From Holdemanella sp. MSK.7.32 (GTDB taxonomy: Bacteria > Bacillota_I > Bacilli_A > Erysipelotrichales > Erysipelotrichaceae), in NCBI RefSeq assembly GCF_024460475.1, contig NZ_JANFYN010000007.1:1-64000 (forward strand): a stretch of DNA of 64,000 nucleotides, written 5' to 3'. Below, in pieces: positions 19,612-27,153 of the stretch (the stretch's first letter is position 1; the number at the start of each line of letters is the position of its first letter). The translations under genes were made by a program, and so were the position numbers. Under the pieces are notes generated by a model that searched no databases, had not been told where the DNA came from, and saw only the letters and a program-made list of their open reading frames with translations.

Positions 19612-20133
19612 TTACAACATGATCCAATATCTTTGTATTAGCTTACCCTCTTTTAAAACTTCGTTTTCTAATACGCCGCCATTATTGATAATTGATTTGA
19701 CAGAACCAATGTTGTCTTTATCACAAACCAATAAAACTTTATCCATACCAAGTTTCTTGCATTCTTCTAAAGCCAAGCTGATCATTTTGGTTGCGTAACC
19801 TTTTCTTCTTTCGCTTGGTCTTATACCATCTCCAATATGACCACCATATTTCAATAAATATTCGTTTAAGTAATGTCTGATATTAACAGCACCAACCATG
19901 GTATCCCGGTCTTCATCTAAGCAAAAGAAAGTAGAATCAGGAACAAACCCATCATCCGCAGTTGATATTTCTAAATTATTTAGATAATATTCAAAATCAT
20001 CATAATCATTTTTAAATATAGCCCATGGCGAAGTATTTGCGTTATGGGTATCGTTATACGATTTCCATTCTTTAATCATTTCTATAATTTGATTTTTGTA
20101 TTGCAAACTGCCTTTCATTAATTTTAATGCCAT
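19612..20133 (-). CDS. GNAT-family N-acetyltransferase
   Basis: The 173-residue protein is a GNAT acetyltransferase using acetyl-CoA. The acetyl-CoA loop is GDGIRPSERRKGYATKM, preceded by the VGAVNIRHYLNEYL strand typical of the YitH/RimJ-like subgroup, and the C-terminal strand is KVLLVCDKDNIGSVKSI. The substrate is unknown. The ATG at 20133 follows GGAGG. The frame extends further into the upstream gene, but without a site. It is the last of a row of small genes sharing a similar leader sequence. Confidence 0.88.
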   Translation of the reverse strand: MALKLMKGSLQYKNQIIEMIKEWKSYNDTHNANTSPWAIFKNDYDDFEYYLNNLEISTADDGFVPDSTFFCLDEDRDTMVGAVNIRHYLNEYLLKYGGHIGDGIRPSERRKGYATKMISLALEECKKLGMDKVLLVCDKDNIGSVKSIINNGGVLENEVLKEGKLIQRYWIML

Positions 20134-20162
20134 GAATTTATTCCCTCCAAATTCCAATTTAT

Positions 20163-20795
20163 CTAAATCTTTCTTATAGGATGTCGAATGACTGTTTTCC
20201 ATTTTTCCGGTGCAACCTTTCTTGCATCCGACAAATATATTTCATGATGCAGTCTTTGACTATTCATATCATTCGCATATCCATTTTGTTTTAAATATTC
20301 ATCCATAAGTGCAACTGTAGCTGGTTCATCATCAAAAGATCCTAAGTGCATGATTTGAACACATAAACCTTCATCAATCGTCAAAAACTCTGCCGATGAA
20401 CAATCTATTTTTTTCTTTTTAGTTGCTGTTTCAATAGCCCATTCAAAATCTTTTTCATTCACAAAATCAGGCAATCGAATGACTGAAATCCAATGAAATG
20501 AATCTTTATCTGCATAATTCACACCATCTATATCATCCTGCCACCAGAATCCTTCTAATGGTGGAACTACATATTCAAAGAATCCTTCAATTTTATAATT
20601 CGTCTTATAACTCATTCTCAAAGTATAAGCAATCGCATACAATACGCCAATTGCCTGCTGATATGATCCACCTTCTTCATTTGGATTGCCCTCACCTCTG
20701 ACCGCAATGTAATTTGCTTCAGGAACATTTACAATCACAGGTTTATTTTTAGGCATATAAAATTCTTTATATTCTTTCTTAAAATCAAAAGCCAT
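20163..20795 (-). CDS. GyrI-like small-molecule-binding domain protein
   Basis: The 210-residue protein matches the stand-alone GyrI-like/SOUL-type domain family (about residues 15-205). Features include the N-terminal Y-IAVRGEGNPNE segment, the central YVVPPLEGFWW region and the C-terminal LHHEIYLSDARKVAPEKWKT segment common in this family. Members bind small hydrophobic molecules. In AraC-type regulators the domain is the effector sensor, but here there is no DNA-binding part. AAGGAG precedes the ATG. It is probably cotranscribed with the downstream acetyltransferase gene, 29 bp away. Confidence 0.82.
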   Translation of the reverse strand: MAFDFKKEYKEFYMPKNKPVIVNVPEANYIAVRGEGNPNEEGGSYQQAIGVLYAIAYTLRMSYKTNYKIEGFFEYVVPPLEGFWWQDDIDGVNYADKDSFHWISVIRLPDFVNEKDFEWAIETATKKKKIDCSSAEFLTIDEGLCVQIMHLGSFDDEPATVALMDEYLKQNGYANDMNSQRLHHEIYLSDARKVAPEKWKTVIRHPIRKI

Positions 20796-20831
20796 AATTA
20801 CTCCTTAAATTTGGTTTTATCTATTTTTTAA

Positions 20832-20840
20832 AGTATACCA
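20832..20840 (-). promoter_or_regulatory. extended -10 promoter of the GyrI-like gene
   Basis: On the minus strand AATGGTATACT gives an extended -10 (TGG-TATACT). The same string occurs before the acetyltransferase gene ending at 22217. Confidence 0.55.
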
Positions 20841-20861
20841 TTAAATATGAAAACTATACAA

Positions 20862-20883
20862 AAAGACTGATCTCTCAGCCTTT
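20862..20883 (-). terminator. terminator after the small membrane protein gene
   Basis: AAAGGCTGA and TCAGTCTTT pair around GAGA with G-T wobble pairs, followed by T residues on the minus strand. A near copy lies at 22281-22302. Confidence 0.75.
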
Positions 20884-20939
20884 CATTTATAAAAACGCTT
20901 TGTCTTAATCTATACGATCATAAACTATAATTTATTCAC

Positions 20940-21278
20940 TTATTTGTATTTCTTCTTAAGATTAATACTCAATATTATTGCAACAACTGATGAAATAATT
21001 AATCCTGCAACTAATAAAAATATCCAAAGATTATTTTCATTAAAAAGAAGAATAACGGAAATATCCATAGATATTATGAAAAGTACAAAGAAAAGATTTA
21101 AAATTTTAGTATCTTCTTTCCAATATTTTTCTTTATCACTAGTGTTTAAACCATTGTAAAATTCAAACCCATTGTCTAGTTCTTTACCAACTTTAGTGCT
21201 TCTTATTTTGTTTGTTGCATACCAAATAAGTAGGTATATCATGTTTAAAAAAATAAAAATCATAGTATTCTTTATCAT
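20940..21278 (-). CDS. small membrane protein of unknown function
   Basis: The 112-residue protein has three predicted transmembrane helices (about residues 5-21, 60-78 and 84-104) and ends in a Lys-rich tail. The loop between helices 1 and 2 is about 38 residues and mixed in charge. I do not recognise the family; the arrangement resembles SdpI/DUF3784-like small membrane proteins, but no diagnostic motif is visible. AGAGG precedes the ATG. The leader matches those of neighbouring genes. Own terminator downstream. Confidence 0.65.
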   Translation of the reverse strand: MIKNTMIFIFLNMIYLLIWYATNKIRSTKVGKELDNGFEFYNGLNTSDKEKYWKEDTKILNLFFVLFIISMDISVILLFNENNLWIFLLVAGLIISSVVAIILSINLKKKYK

Positions 21279-21323
21279 GTTTGATCCTCTACAAATTCCG
21301 ATTTATCTATTGCATTACGTTGA

Positions 21324-21764
21324 TTACTTTACAGTGAAAGGTGTCCATTCAATGTGGTCATACTCCATCACATCATTCGCTTTTTTCATTCCTAATTGTT
21401 CATAAAATGCAATGGCATTTTCATTCGCAACCAAATATACCGCAATATCATTTTTACCACCTGCTAAAGAATGTGCTGTTTTTATCAGTTCCGTACCAAT
21501 TCCTTGATGTAAATAGTCTCTGTCCACACCTAAATCGGTTATATAAAGCCAATAGGCATAGTCGGTCAATCCAAATAAGACGCCGACAATTTGATTATCC
21601 TTGTTTCTTGCAACAAGACTGATTGATACATGATCAACCAGCTTTGCTATTCTTTCTTCGAATCGTTCCTTCGGATACTGTGATCCTAGATCCGTACGCT
21701 TTAAAAATTCAATATATTCAATTTTAGAAATTCTCTCCTCTTTAATCTGAATATTTTTGCACAT
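21324..21764 (-). CDS. GNAT-family N-acetyltransferase
   Basis: The 146-residue protein shows the GNAT core: strand ISLVARNKDNQIVGVLFGLTD, the catalytic-strand segment LYITDLGVDRDYLHQGIG with the acetyl-CoA loop QGIGTELI, and the C-terminal NENAIAFYEQLGM. This order is that of the small single-domain RimI/YjcF-like group. The start at 21764 is preferred because GGAG precedes it. An ATG five codons earlier has no clear site. Substrate unknown. It lies 28 bp downstream of another acetyltransferase gene. Confidence 0.88.
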   Translation of the reverse strand: MCKNIQIKEERISKIEYIEFLKRTDLGSQYPKERFEERIAKLVDHVSISLVARNKDNQIVGVLFGLTDYAYWLYITDLGVDRDYLHQGIGTELIKTAHSLAGGKNDIAVYLVANENAIAFYEQLGMKKANDVMEYDHIEWTPFTVK

Positions 21765-21791
21765 AACAATTTTCTCCATAAATCCCTAATT

Positions 21792-22217
21792 CTATTTCTG
21801 TTGCCATTTCATTACATATTCTTTTTCTTTGGTAGCTTCTTCGAAGCCGCTATGCTGAATCTCAAATCCTTCTCTTTGATAAAAGGCTATTGCCCGTACA
21901 TTCTTTTGATATACATTCAAAAATAATTTATTTCGTTTATTTTTTGCATAATTTAGAAGAGCTTTTCCTATACCATGCGATTGCATTTCATTAGAAACAA
22001 AAATGCCCTCAATATATTCATCATTTAGCCCTATGAACCCCTGTATTTCTTGATTTTGCTCATAGACATAGACAGTTGCCTGCAGCAGCAATTCCTTCAC
22101 TAATTCAAAATTATTTTGCCAATATTGCGAAGAAATAAAAGAATGTGCTGTCACATTCGTATCTAACCATATATCTGAAACTTTATTTATATCTGCTTTT
22201 TGTAATTCTCTAATCAT
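21792..22217 (-). CDS. GNAT-family N-acetyltransferase, YjaB-like
   Basis: The 141-residue protein has the GNAT fold with the acetyl-CoA loop SHGIGKALLNYA, the strand IEGIFVSNEMQ before it and the C-terminal NVRAIAFYQREGF. N-terminal WLDTNVTAHSFI and the overall order resemble YjaB/YiaC-type acetyltransferases, some of which acetylate proteins or small amines. The substrate is not known. AGGAG precedes the ATG and an extended -10 lies 42 bp upstream. It is the first of a short series of genes running left. Confidence 0.88.
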   Translation of the reverse strand: MIRELQKADINKVSDIWLDTNVTAHSFISSQYWQNNFELVKELLLQATVYVYEQNQEIQGFIGLNDEYIEGIFVSNEMQSHGIGKALLNYAKNKRNKLFLNVYQKNVRAIAFYQREGFEIQHSGFEEATKEKEYVMKWQQK

Positions 22218-22258
22218 AATGATTGATCTCCTACAAACTTAATTTATCTAATACGCAT

Positions 22259-22267
22259 AGTATACCA
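22259..22267 (-). promoter_or_regulatory. extended -10 promoter of the YjaB-like gene
   Basis: AATGGTATACT on the minus strand gives TGG-TATACT, identical to the site at 20832-20840. Confidence 0.55.
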
Positions 22268-22280
22268 TTAAATTATACAA

Positions 22281-22302
22281 AAGGACTGATTCCTCAGCCC
22301 TT
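22281..22302 (-). terminator. terminator after the PTS IIB gene
   Basis: AAGGGCTGA and TCAGTCCTT pair around GGAA, followed by TTTTG on the minus strand. It overlaps the stop codon. Confidence 0.75.
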
Positions 22303-22605
22303 GTTCATCAATGAATATGCATACTCTAATACTTTAGCACCATCCATACGACCATAATCTTCCATTGGTATGACACCAACAGGAATGTGTTTTACTGCCA
22401 TTTTTTCTTTGATTCTTTTTTCCATGTAGCGGATCTGAGGACCAATTAAAATGACATCAATAGACTCTTCATTTACTTTTTGATCTACTTTCGATACAGG
22501 AATCGCAAAAATCTTATCTTTTTTTGATACTTCCTGCATTTTCGTTACTAAAAGACTTGTACTCATGCCTGCAGCACAAGCTAACAGAATTACTTTTTGT
22601 TCCAT
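22294..22605 (-). CDS. orphan PTS EIIB component, lactose/cellobiose family
   Basis: The 103-residue protein is a phosphocarrier IIB domain of the lactose/cellobiose class. The phosphorylated cysteine lies in LLACAAGMSTSLL (Cys9) at the end of the first strand, followed by the P-loop-like turn; the length is that of a free-standing IIB. No IIA or IIC gene is nearby, so it cannot form a full permease from this locus. It starts one base after the TIM-barrel gene ends and has no good site of its own, so translation is coupled. It may act in regulation or with a distant IIC. Confidence 0.88.
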   Translation of the reverse strand: MEQKVILLACAAGMSTSLLVTKMQEVSKKDKIFAIPVSKVDQKVNEESIDVILIGPQIRYMEKRIKEKMAVKHIPVGVIPMEDYGRMDGAKVLEYAYSLMNKG

Positions 22606-22606
22606 A

Positions 22607-23503
22607 TTAACGATTAATTGAACGAGCCATCATAGATACGGTATGACGTACTCCTCTTACAGCTTTACTAATTGCCATAATATTTTCAACAGGTGCCACT
22701 CCACCATATCCTGCATCTCCAATATGCTGAATATCAACACCACAAATCTTATTCATGATTGCGATATCCTTAATTGTATCTGTATCCGATCCTTCTTGAC
22801 TCGTTCCAATCGCAGAAAGAACTAAACCACCACAAGAATGCACTTCTTTACATACTGCCTTTAAATCATCCATATCAAATCCTGGAACGGTTCCAACAGC
22901 AGGTACTAAGATAACATCTGCCCCTGCCTTCACAAAGCGTTTTGCGATTTCAAGATCTGCCACTGGCTCATCCGATCCAGCACCATGCATTTTTCCTGCA
23001 ATGATCAATCCGGAGAAATTTTCTTTTGTGAATGAGATTGCCTTTTCAATTTGTTCATTTGTCACGCCCGTACCTGGATTTCCAGTAAGACATACAAAAT
23101 CAAAACCAACTTCATCTAATCTTTTAACGGTTTCCAAATTTAATTGACGACCCTTCGCAATATCAAGTCGATCCTCTAACATTTCAGCTTCTAAATCAAC
23201 CGGTTCTAAGTTCACCCCAATTGGGCGTCCTACTAGACGATGTAGTTCATCTACAAAGTTATCTTTATCATGTTTCAAGCCAAAGATGTATGGATTTAAA
23301 ACATCTAAACAATTCAACAAAATCATATCCGCCCCAAAAGCTCTGGCAATCTCTGCATTAGTGATATCTCCAATAAAACTTTCTCTTGGCGCAACATTTT
23401 CAGACAAGATGACACGCCCCTCACTTGCCTTAATACTCTGTTTCAATTCTTGCGCATTCATCCTTAAAATTTCGGATGCATTTGCACTAATTAATCTTTT
23501 CAT
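22607..23503 (-). CDS. TIM-barrel protein of unknown function, linked to PTS IIB
   Basis: The 298-residue protein looks like a (beta/alpha)8 barrel. Strand-end motifs include MILLNCLDVLNPYIFG, PIGVNLEPVD, VCLTGNPGTGVTN, LIIAGKMHGAG and a C-terminal VDIQHIGDAGYGGVAP. I recall similar proteins as DUF7916 or mislabelled haloacid dehalogenases, often next to PTS IIB genes; no HAD motif is present. A role in sugar-phosphate metabolism is plausible but unproven. GAGGAG precedes the ATG. It overlaps the upstream acetyltransferase gene by 4 bp (ATGA). Confidence 0.75.
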   Translation of the reverse strand: MKRLISANASEILRMNAQELKQSIKASEGRVILSENVAPRESFIGDITNAEIARAFGADMILLNCLDVLNPYIFGLKHDKDNFVDELHRLVGRPIGVNLEPVDLEAEMLEDRLDIAKGRQLNLETVKRLDEVGFDFVCLTGNPGTGVTNEQIEKAISFTKENFSGLIIAGKMHGAGSDEPVADLEIAKRFVKAGADVILVPAVGTVPGFDMDDLKAVCKEVHSCGGLVLSAIGTSQEGSDTDTIKDIAIMNKICGVDIQHIGDAGYGGVAPVENIMAISKAVRGVRHTVSMMARSINR

Positions 23504-24084
23504 GATTTACTCCTCAAAATTTCTGTGACATTTTGCCACGCATTCTTACTCTTTTGTTCTGTACAACCCTTATAAGCCCCTAAATACGGTGTAAAACCAA
23601 GTCTTGAATATAACTTGATAGCTCCATAACTTTGCGATTGGGTTGCCAAATACAATGGATACTTACCTGGAATTGTATCGTACATCATACAAAGTTTTGT
23701 AAGCATGGCCTGCGCAATCTTTTTATGTTGAGCCGATAAACTTACCGCCACATAATGTACGCGAAGTCTACTTTCTTCAAAATCATTACCATACCAAAGA
23801 CCTGCACTACCAACTAGTTCATTACTCTCATTTGCGACAAACAAGAAATGTTTAGAAAAGAAATCCCTATCTCTAGTAAGCATACTATCCCATTTCTTCC
23901 TTGCCTCTTCTAGATTTTCAAATAAACAAACTTCAGTTTGTAGCTTGCACCAAGCTTCTTTTAATGATTCATCAAACTCAACATAATGAAATTCTTGATT
24001 TAATTCAATCTCTTTACGAATGGTCTTTCTAGCCATTACCATCAACACTTTTTCATAAGGAATACTTGTATCTAATACTGTCAT
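23500..24084 (-). CDS. GNAT-family N-acetyltransferase
   Basis: The 194-residue protein has a GNAT domain in its second half: HFLFVANESNELVGSAGLWYG, then VHYVAVSLSAQHKKIAQAMLTKL as the acetyl-CoA segment (the usual Gly of QxxGxG is replaced, giving HKKIAQA), and SYGAIKLYSRLGF. It is the first gene of a three-gene unit with the TIM-barrel and PTS IIB genes. The ATG at 24084 follows GGAG by six bases. An earlier ATG in frame lacks spacing. An extended -10 (TGATATACT, 24107-24112) lies upstream. The substrate is unknown. Confidence 0.83.
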   Translation of the reverse strand: MTVLDTSIPYEKVLMVMARKTIRKEIELNQEFHYVEFDESLKEAWCKLQTEVCLFENLEEARKKWDSMLTRDRDFFSKHFLFVANESNELVGSAGLWYGNDFEESRLRVHYVAVSLSAQHKKIAQAMLTKLCMMYDTIPGKYPLYLATQSQSYGAIKLYSRLGFTPYLGAYKGCTEQKSKNAWQNVTEILRSKS

Positions 24085-24131
24085 GTCATTCTCCATTTCT
24101 AAGATAAGTATATCATAATGCAGTACATTTT

Positions 24132-24170
24132 AAATGATATAACAATTTCTTTTTAAATGTTATAACATTT
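24132..24170. promoter_or_regulatory. paired palindromes between divergent operons (candidate operator)
   Basis: AAATGTTATAACATTT (24155-24170) is a perfect 16-bp palindrome. An imperfect copy, AAATGATATAACAATTT, lies at 24132-24148, with centres about two helical turns apart. The perfect copy ends two bases before the deoC -35 box. The arrangement suggests a regulator controlling deoC and possibly the divergent PTS IIB operon. Confidence 0.6.
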
Positions 24171-24172
24171 GC

Positions 24173-24201
24173 TTGACTTCTCTTTTTTTACGTTCTAGAA
24201 T
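24173..24201 (+). promoter_or_regulatory. deoC operon promoter
   Basis: TTGACT (24173-24178), a 17-bp spacer and TAGAAT (24196-24201) form a clear vegetative promoter. AGAGAGG then precedes the ATG. Confidence 0.88.
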
Positions 24202-24228
24202 GAAACCGTAAAAGAGAGGTAAACAATT

Positions 24229-24903
24229 ATGAACAAAACACAACTCGCAAATTATTTTGACCACACATTTTTAAAACCTTATGCAACTGAAGCAGATCTT
24301 ACTAAATTATGTAACGAAGCCAAAGAAATCGGAGCCGCTATGGTTGCGATCAATACAACTTGGACTAAATTCTGTAAAGAACAATTAAAAGGAACAAACG
24401 TACATGTAGGAGCTGCCATTAGCTTTCCTTTAGGACAAGCCGGTCTAGCATCTAAGATTGCCGAAACAAAGATTGCGATCGAAGATGGAGCTGACGAAAT
24501 CGATTATGTCATTGATATTGGACAAGCAAAAATGCACCACTGGGACTACATTAAAAAAGAAATGGAAAGTATTGTTTCTATTTGTAGAGAACATAACGTC
24601 ATTTCAAAAGTTATCTTTGAAAATTGTTATTTAGAAAAAGAAGAAATCAAACAAGTTGCTTTAATTGCCAAAGAAGTAAAACCAGACTTCATTAAAACAA
24701 GCACAGGCTTTGGAACTGGTGGAGCCACTTTAGAAGACGTTAAATTAATGGTTGAAACCGTTGAAGGACAAGTCAAAGTCAAAGCTGCAGGAGGTATTCG
24801 TGACTGGGCTACTTGTAAAGCCATGATTGATGCAGGTGCACAAAGAATTGGAACAAGCTCATCACTAAAAATCTTAGAAGAATTTGAAGCTGAGGTAAAA
24901 TAA
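24229..24903 (+). CDS. deoC: deoxyribose-phosphate aldolase
   Basis: The 224-residue class I aldolase cleaves 2-deoxyribose 5-phosphate to glyceraldehyde 3-phosphate and acetaldehyde in deoxynucleoside catabolism. The Schiff-base lysine is Lys156 in FIKTSTGFGTGGAT, the proton-relay lysine is Lys185 in VKAAGGIR, and the Asp in EIDYVIDIG is kept. It opens a four-gene operon with manA one base downstream. No other deo gene is next to it, so here deoC is paired with hexose-phosphate metabolism. Confidence 0.96.
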   Translation: MNKTQLANYFDHTFLKPYATEADLTKLCNEAKEIGAAMVAINTTWTKFCKEQLKGTNVHVGAAISFPLGQAGLASKIAETKIAIEDGADEIDYVIDIGQAKMHHWDYIKKEMESIVSICREHNVISKVIFENCYLEKEEIKQVALIAKEVKPDFIKTSTGFGTGGATLEDVKLMVETVEGQVKVKAAGGIRDWATCKAMIDAGAQRIGTSSSLKILEEFEAEVK

Positions 24904-24904
24904 C

Positions 24905-25822
24905 ATGAAACCATTTCTTTTAGAACCCATTCATGACTATACAATTTGGGGAACCAACCATATCTCTAAAGCCAGAGGCATCGATGAAGACTATGGGACT
25001 TGGTGGGAAGTCAGTGCCCACCCCTATTGTTCAAACAAAATTGTTGGAACGGATAAAACATTAATGGAAATGATTCAAGAAAACCAAGATGAAGTATTAG
25101 GTAAAGGCTATACACTTCATGAAACATTGCGATTAGCTTATCTAGATACAAAAGATGCATTAAGCATTCAAGTTCATCCCGAAGATGACTATGCCCTAGA
25201 ACACTCCAATGATTACGGAAAATATGAAAGCTGGTATATTCTAGATGCCAAACCAGGCGCTACTCTAGTTGCCGGAACAACAATTAATGATGCAGATGAA
25301 ATCAAAAACGCCTTAATGAACAATGATGTTGATAAATATTTAAACAAAGTAAAAGTTCATAAAGGAGACTACATCATCATTCCTAGTGGTATGCTTCATG
25401 CCTTAGGAAAAGACATCTTAGCTTTAGAAGTAGGTACAAACTCGAACACAACCTATCGTTTCTATGACTACAACCGTAAAGGAAAAGATGGAAAAACACG
25501 TCCTTTACATGTTAAAGAATCTTTTGATGTCACAAACTTCAATTTAAAACCTACTTTTGTTCCACAAAAACAGGAAACACACCGAATTGGAGATTGTCCT
25601 AATTTTACTGTAGATGAAGTTTATGCTGATTCTGATATTACCTTAACATGTGATGAACATTACATGATTCTATCCAATATTGATTCAGATTGTACGATCG
25701 TATGGAACAGTGAAGAAATTGTGTTACCACAATACGATAGTCTATTTGTACCATTCGCATCCAAAAAAATCACAATCAAACAAGGAGCACACCTATTAGT
25801 GTCAAATCCTAGAAAGGACTAA
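24905..25822 (+). CDS. manA: mannose-6-phosphate isomerase, class I
   Basis: The 305-residue zinc enzyme interconverts mannose 6-phosphate and fructose 6-phosphate. Zinc ligands are visible in QVHPEDDYA (Gln89, His91), in KYESWY (Glu108) and in IPSGMLHALG (His). The length is that of the short bacterial form (ManA/Pmi of Firmicutes). It starts one base after the deoC stop, so the two are tightly coupled. The SDR gene follows after three bases. The role is mannose use or supply of mannose phosphate for polysaccharides. Confidence 0.95.
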   Translation: MKPFLLEPIHDYTIWGTNHISKARGIDEDYGTWWEVSAHPYCSNKIVGTDKTLMEMIQENQDEVLGKGYTLHETLRLAYLDTKDALSIQVHPEDDYALEHSNDYGKYESWYILDAKPGATLVAGTTINDADEIKNALMNNDVDKYLNKVKVHKGDYIIIPSGMLHALGKDILALEVGTNSNTTYRFYDYNRKGKDGKTRPLHVKESFDVTNFNLKPTFVPQKQETHRIGDCPNFTVDEVYADSDITLTCDEHYMILSNIDSDCTIVWNSEEIVLPQYDSLFVPFASKKITIKQGAHLLVSNPRKD

Positions 25823-25825
25823 TTT

Positions 25826-26698
25826 ATGAAAAACATTTTAGTTACCGGAGCCAATGGCTATATCGCAAGCTTAGTAAGAGCGTATCAAAAAGATAACTTT
25901 AACTGGATCTGCATGGCAAGAAAGGATGCAGACCTTACAAATCCTGAAGACGTAAAAAGATTTGTAGCGTCTCAAAATTTTGACATTTGTTTTCACACTG
26001 CTGCCAATGCGACAACTGCATTCTGCAATGAACATCCAGATTTAGTTCATAAAATCAATGTAGAAAGTACACAAGCAATCATTGATTGTTGTAAAGAAAA
26101 AGGTGCCAAATTGATTTTCTGTTCCACTGAACAAGCCTTCAATGGAAAAGAAAATTGTGGTCCTTTTAAAGAAGACGAACCATTAAGTGCTGTGACTGTA
26201 TATGGACAAAATAAAATCGAATGCGAAGAGTTGATTCAAAAACAATTGGATGATGCGATCATCTTACGCTTTACATGGATGATGGGACTAAGCTATCCAG
26301 GCATCAAGGCAAGTCCAAGCATCATTAAAAATGTTATGAATGCACTAATTAGCCATACTCCAACATTATTTACTGTGCATGAAAAACGTGGTATGACATA
26401 TGCGAAGCATTTGGCAGCACAATTTGATAAAATTACAGAACTTGAACCAGGCATTTATCATGTGGCATCCAAGAACACTATGACCACATATGAATCCGCA
26501 AAATATGTGGCTAAAGCCTTAGGTGCAAGTGATGAACTGATTGAAGAAATCATTTTACCAAACAACGAACGCTACCAAGATCGATTCAGAGATTATCGTT
26601 TAGATAGTGAAAAACTAGAAAGTCTTGGAATACATTTTGCGACATTTGAAGAAGACGTAAATGAAATTCTAATGGATTTTGGATGGAAGAAAAGTTAA
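25826..26698 (+). CDS. NAD-dependent epimerase/reductase, RmlD-like extended SDR
   Basis: The 290-residue protein has the Rossmann glycine motif TGANGYIA (7-14) and the SDR catalytic pair Tyr126 and Lys130 in YGQNK. The catalytic Ser position lies in FCSTEQAF. It is closest to the RmlD/MAT2B-type sugar-nucleotide reductases (dTDP-4-dehydrorhamnose reductase family), but no rml partner genes are here, so the substrate is open. It is third in the deoC operon, with GAAAGGA before the ATG. Confidence 0.85.
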   Translation: MKNILVTGANGYIASLVRAYQKDNFNWICMARKDADLTNPEDVKRFVASQNFDICFHTAANATTAFCNEHPDLVHKINVESTQAIIDCCKEKGAKLIFCSTEQAFNGKENCGPFKEDEPLSAVTVYGQNKIECEELIQKQLDDAIILRFTWMMGLSYPGIKASPSIIKNVMNALISHTPTLFTVHEKRGMTYAKHLAAQFDKITELEPGIYHVASKNTMTTYESAKYVAKALGASDELIEEIILPNNERYQDRFRDYRLDSEKLESLGIHFATFEEDVNEILMDFGWKKS

Positions 26699-26720
26699 AA
26701 TAGTCTGTAGGAGGCTATTT

Positions 26721-27137
26721 ATGACTTTACTTGAGGAAAACGTTAAAAAATATTACCAAAGCGGATATAACTGTTCAGAAACACTACTTCATGCCTGCAA
26801 TGAAACGTATCAATTAGATATTTCAGAAGAAGACATGAAAATGATGGCTGGATTTGGTGGTGGCATGTTTATTGGAAGTACATGCGGCGCATTAGTCGGA
26901 TCGATTGCTGCCCTATCAAAAATAGTATGTAAGACAAAAGCACATGAAATGTTACCTGAATTAAGACCATTAATTCAAAAACATACACGCAATTTTAAGG
27001 AACTATTGGGCAGCTTAGATTGTGCACACATTAAGCCTGTACATCATAGTACGGATCCAAACATCAAATGTATGAACACTTGTTTATTAGCGGCAAAAGC
27101 TCTAGAAAAAACAATGGAGGAAGAACACCTAGTATAG
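26721..27137 (+). CDS. C_GCAxxG_C_C family redox-type protein
   Basis: The 138-residue protein has the family pattern of spaced cysteines: YNCSE near residue 15, STCGALVG (GCAxxG-like) near residue 50, then SLDCAHI and IKCMNTC. Members are thought to bind metal or a cluster, or to act in redox chemistry; no activity is established. It has no signal peptide. The start at 26721 follows GTAGGAGG; a longer frame begins inside the SDR gene. It is the last gene of the deoC operon, with a strong terminator overlapping its 3' end. Confidence 0.85.
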   Translation: MTLLEENVKKYYQSGYNCSETLLHACNETYQLDISEEDMKMMAGFGGGMFIGSTCGALVGSIAALSKIVCKTKAHEMLPELRPLIQKHTRNFKELLGSLDCAHIKPVHHSTDPNIKCMNTCLLAAKALEKTMEEEHLV

Positions 27138-27152
27138 GATTCTTCCTCTTTT
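27117..27152 (+). terminator. terminator of the deoC operon
   Basis: GAGGAAGAA and TTCTTCCTC form a 9-bp stem with a 14-nt loop and TTTTC after it. The left arm is inside the last coding sequence. Confidence 0.8.
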
Positions 27153-27153
27153 C

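Noticed and set aside
22607..23503. Haloacid dehalogenase label for the PTS-linked protein
   Set aside because: No DxD motif or other HAD motifs; the strand-end pattern is that of a TIM barrel.
19612..24084. A genomic island or prophage
   Set aside because: No integrase, att-like repeats, tRNA junction or phage genes; only a run of small accessory genes.
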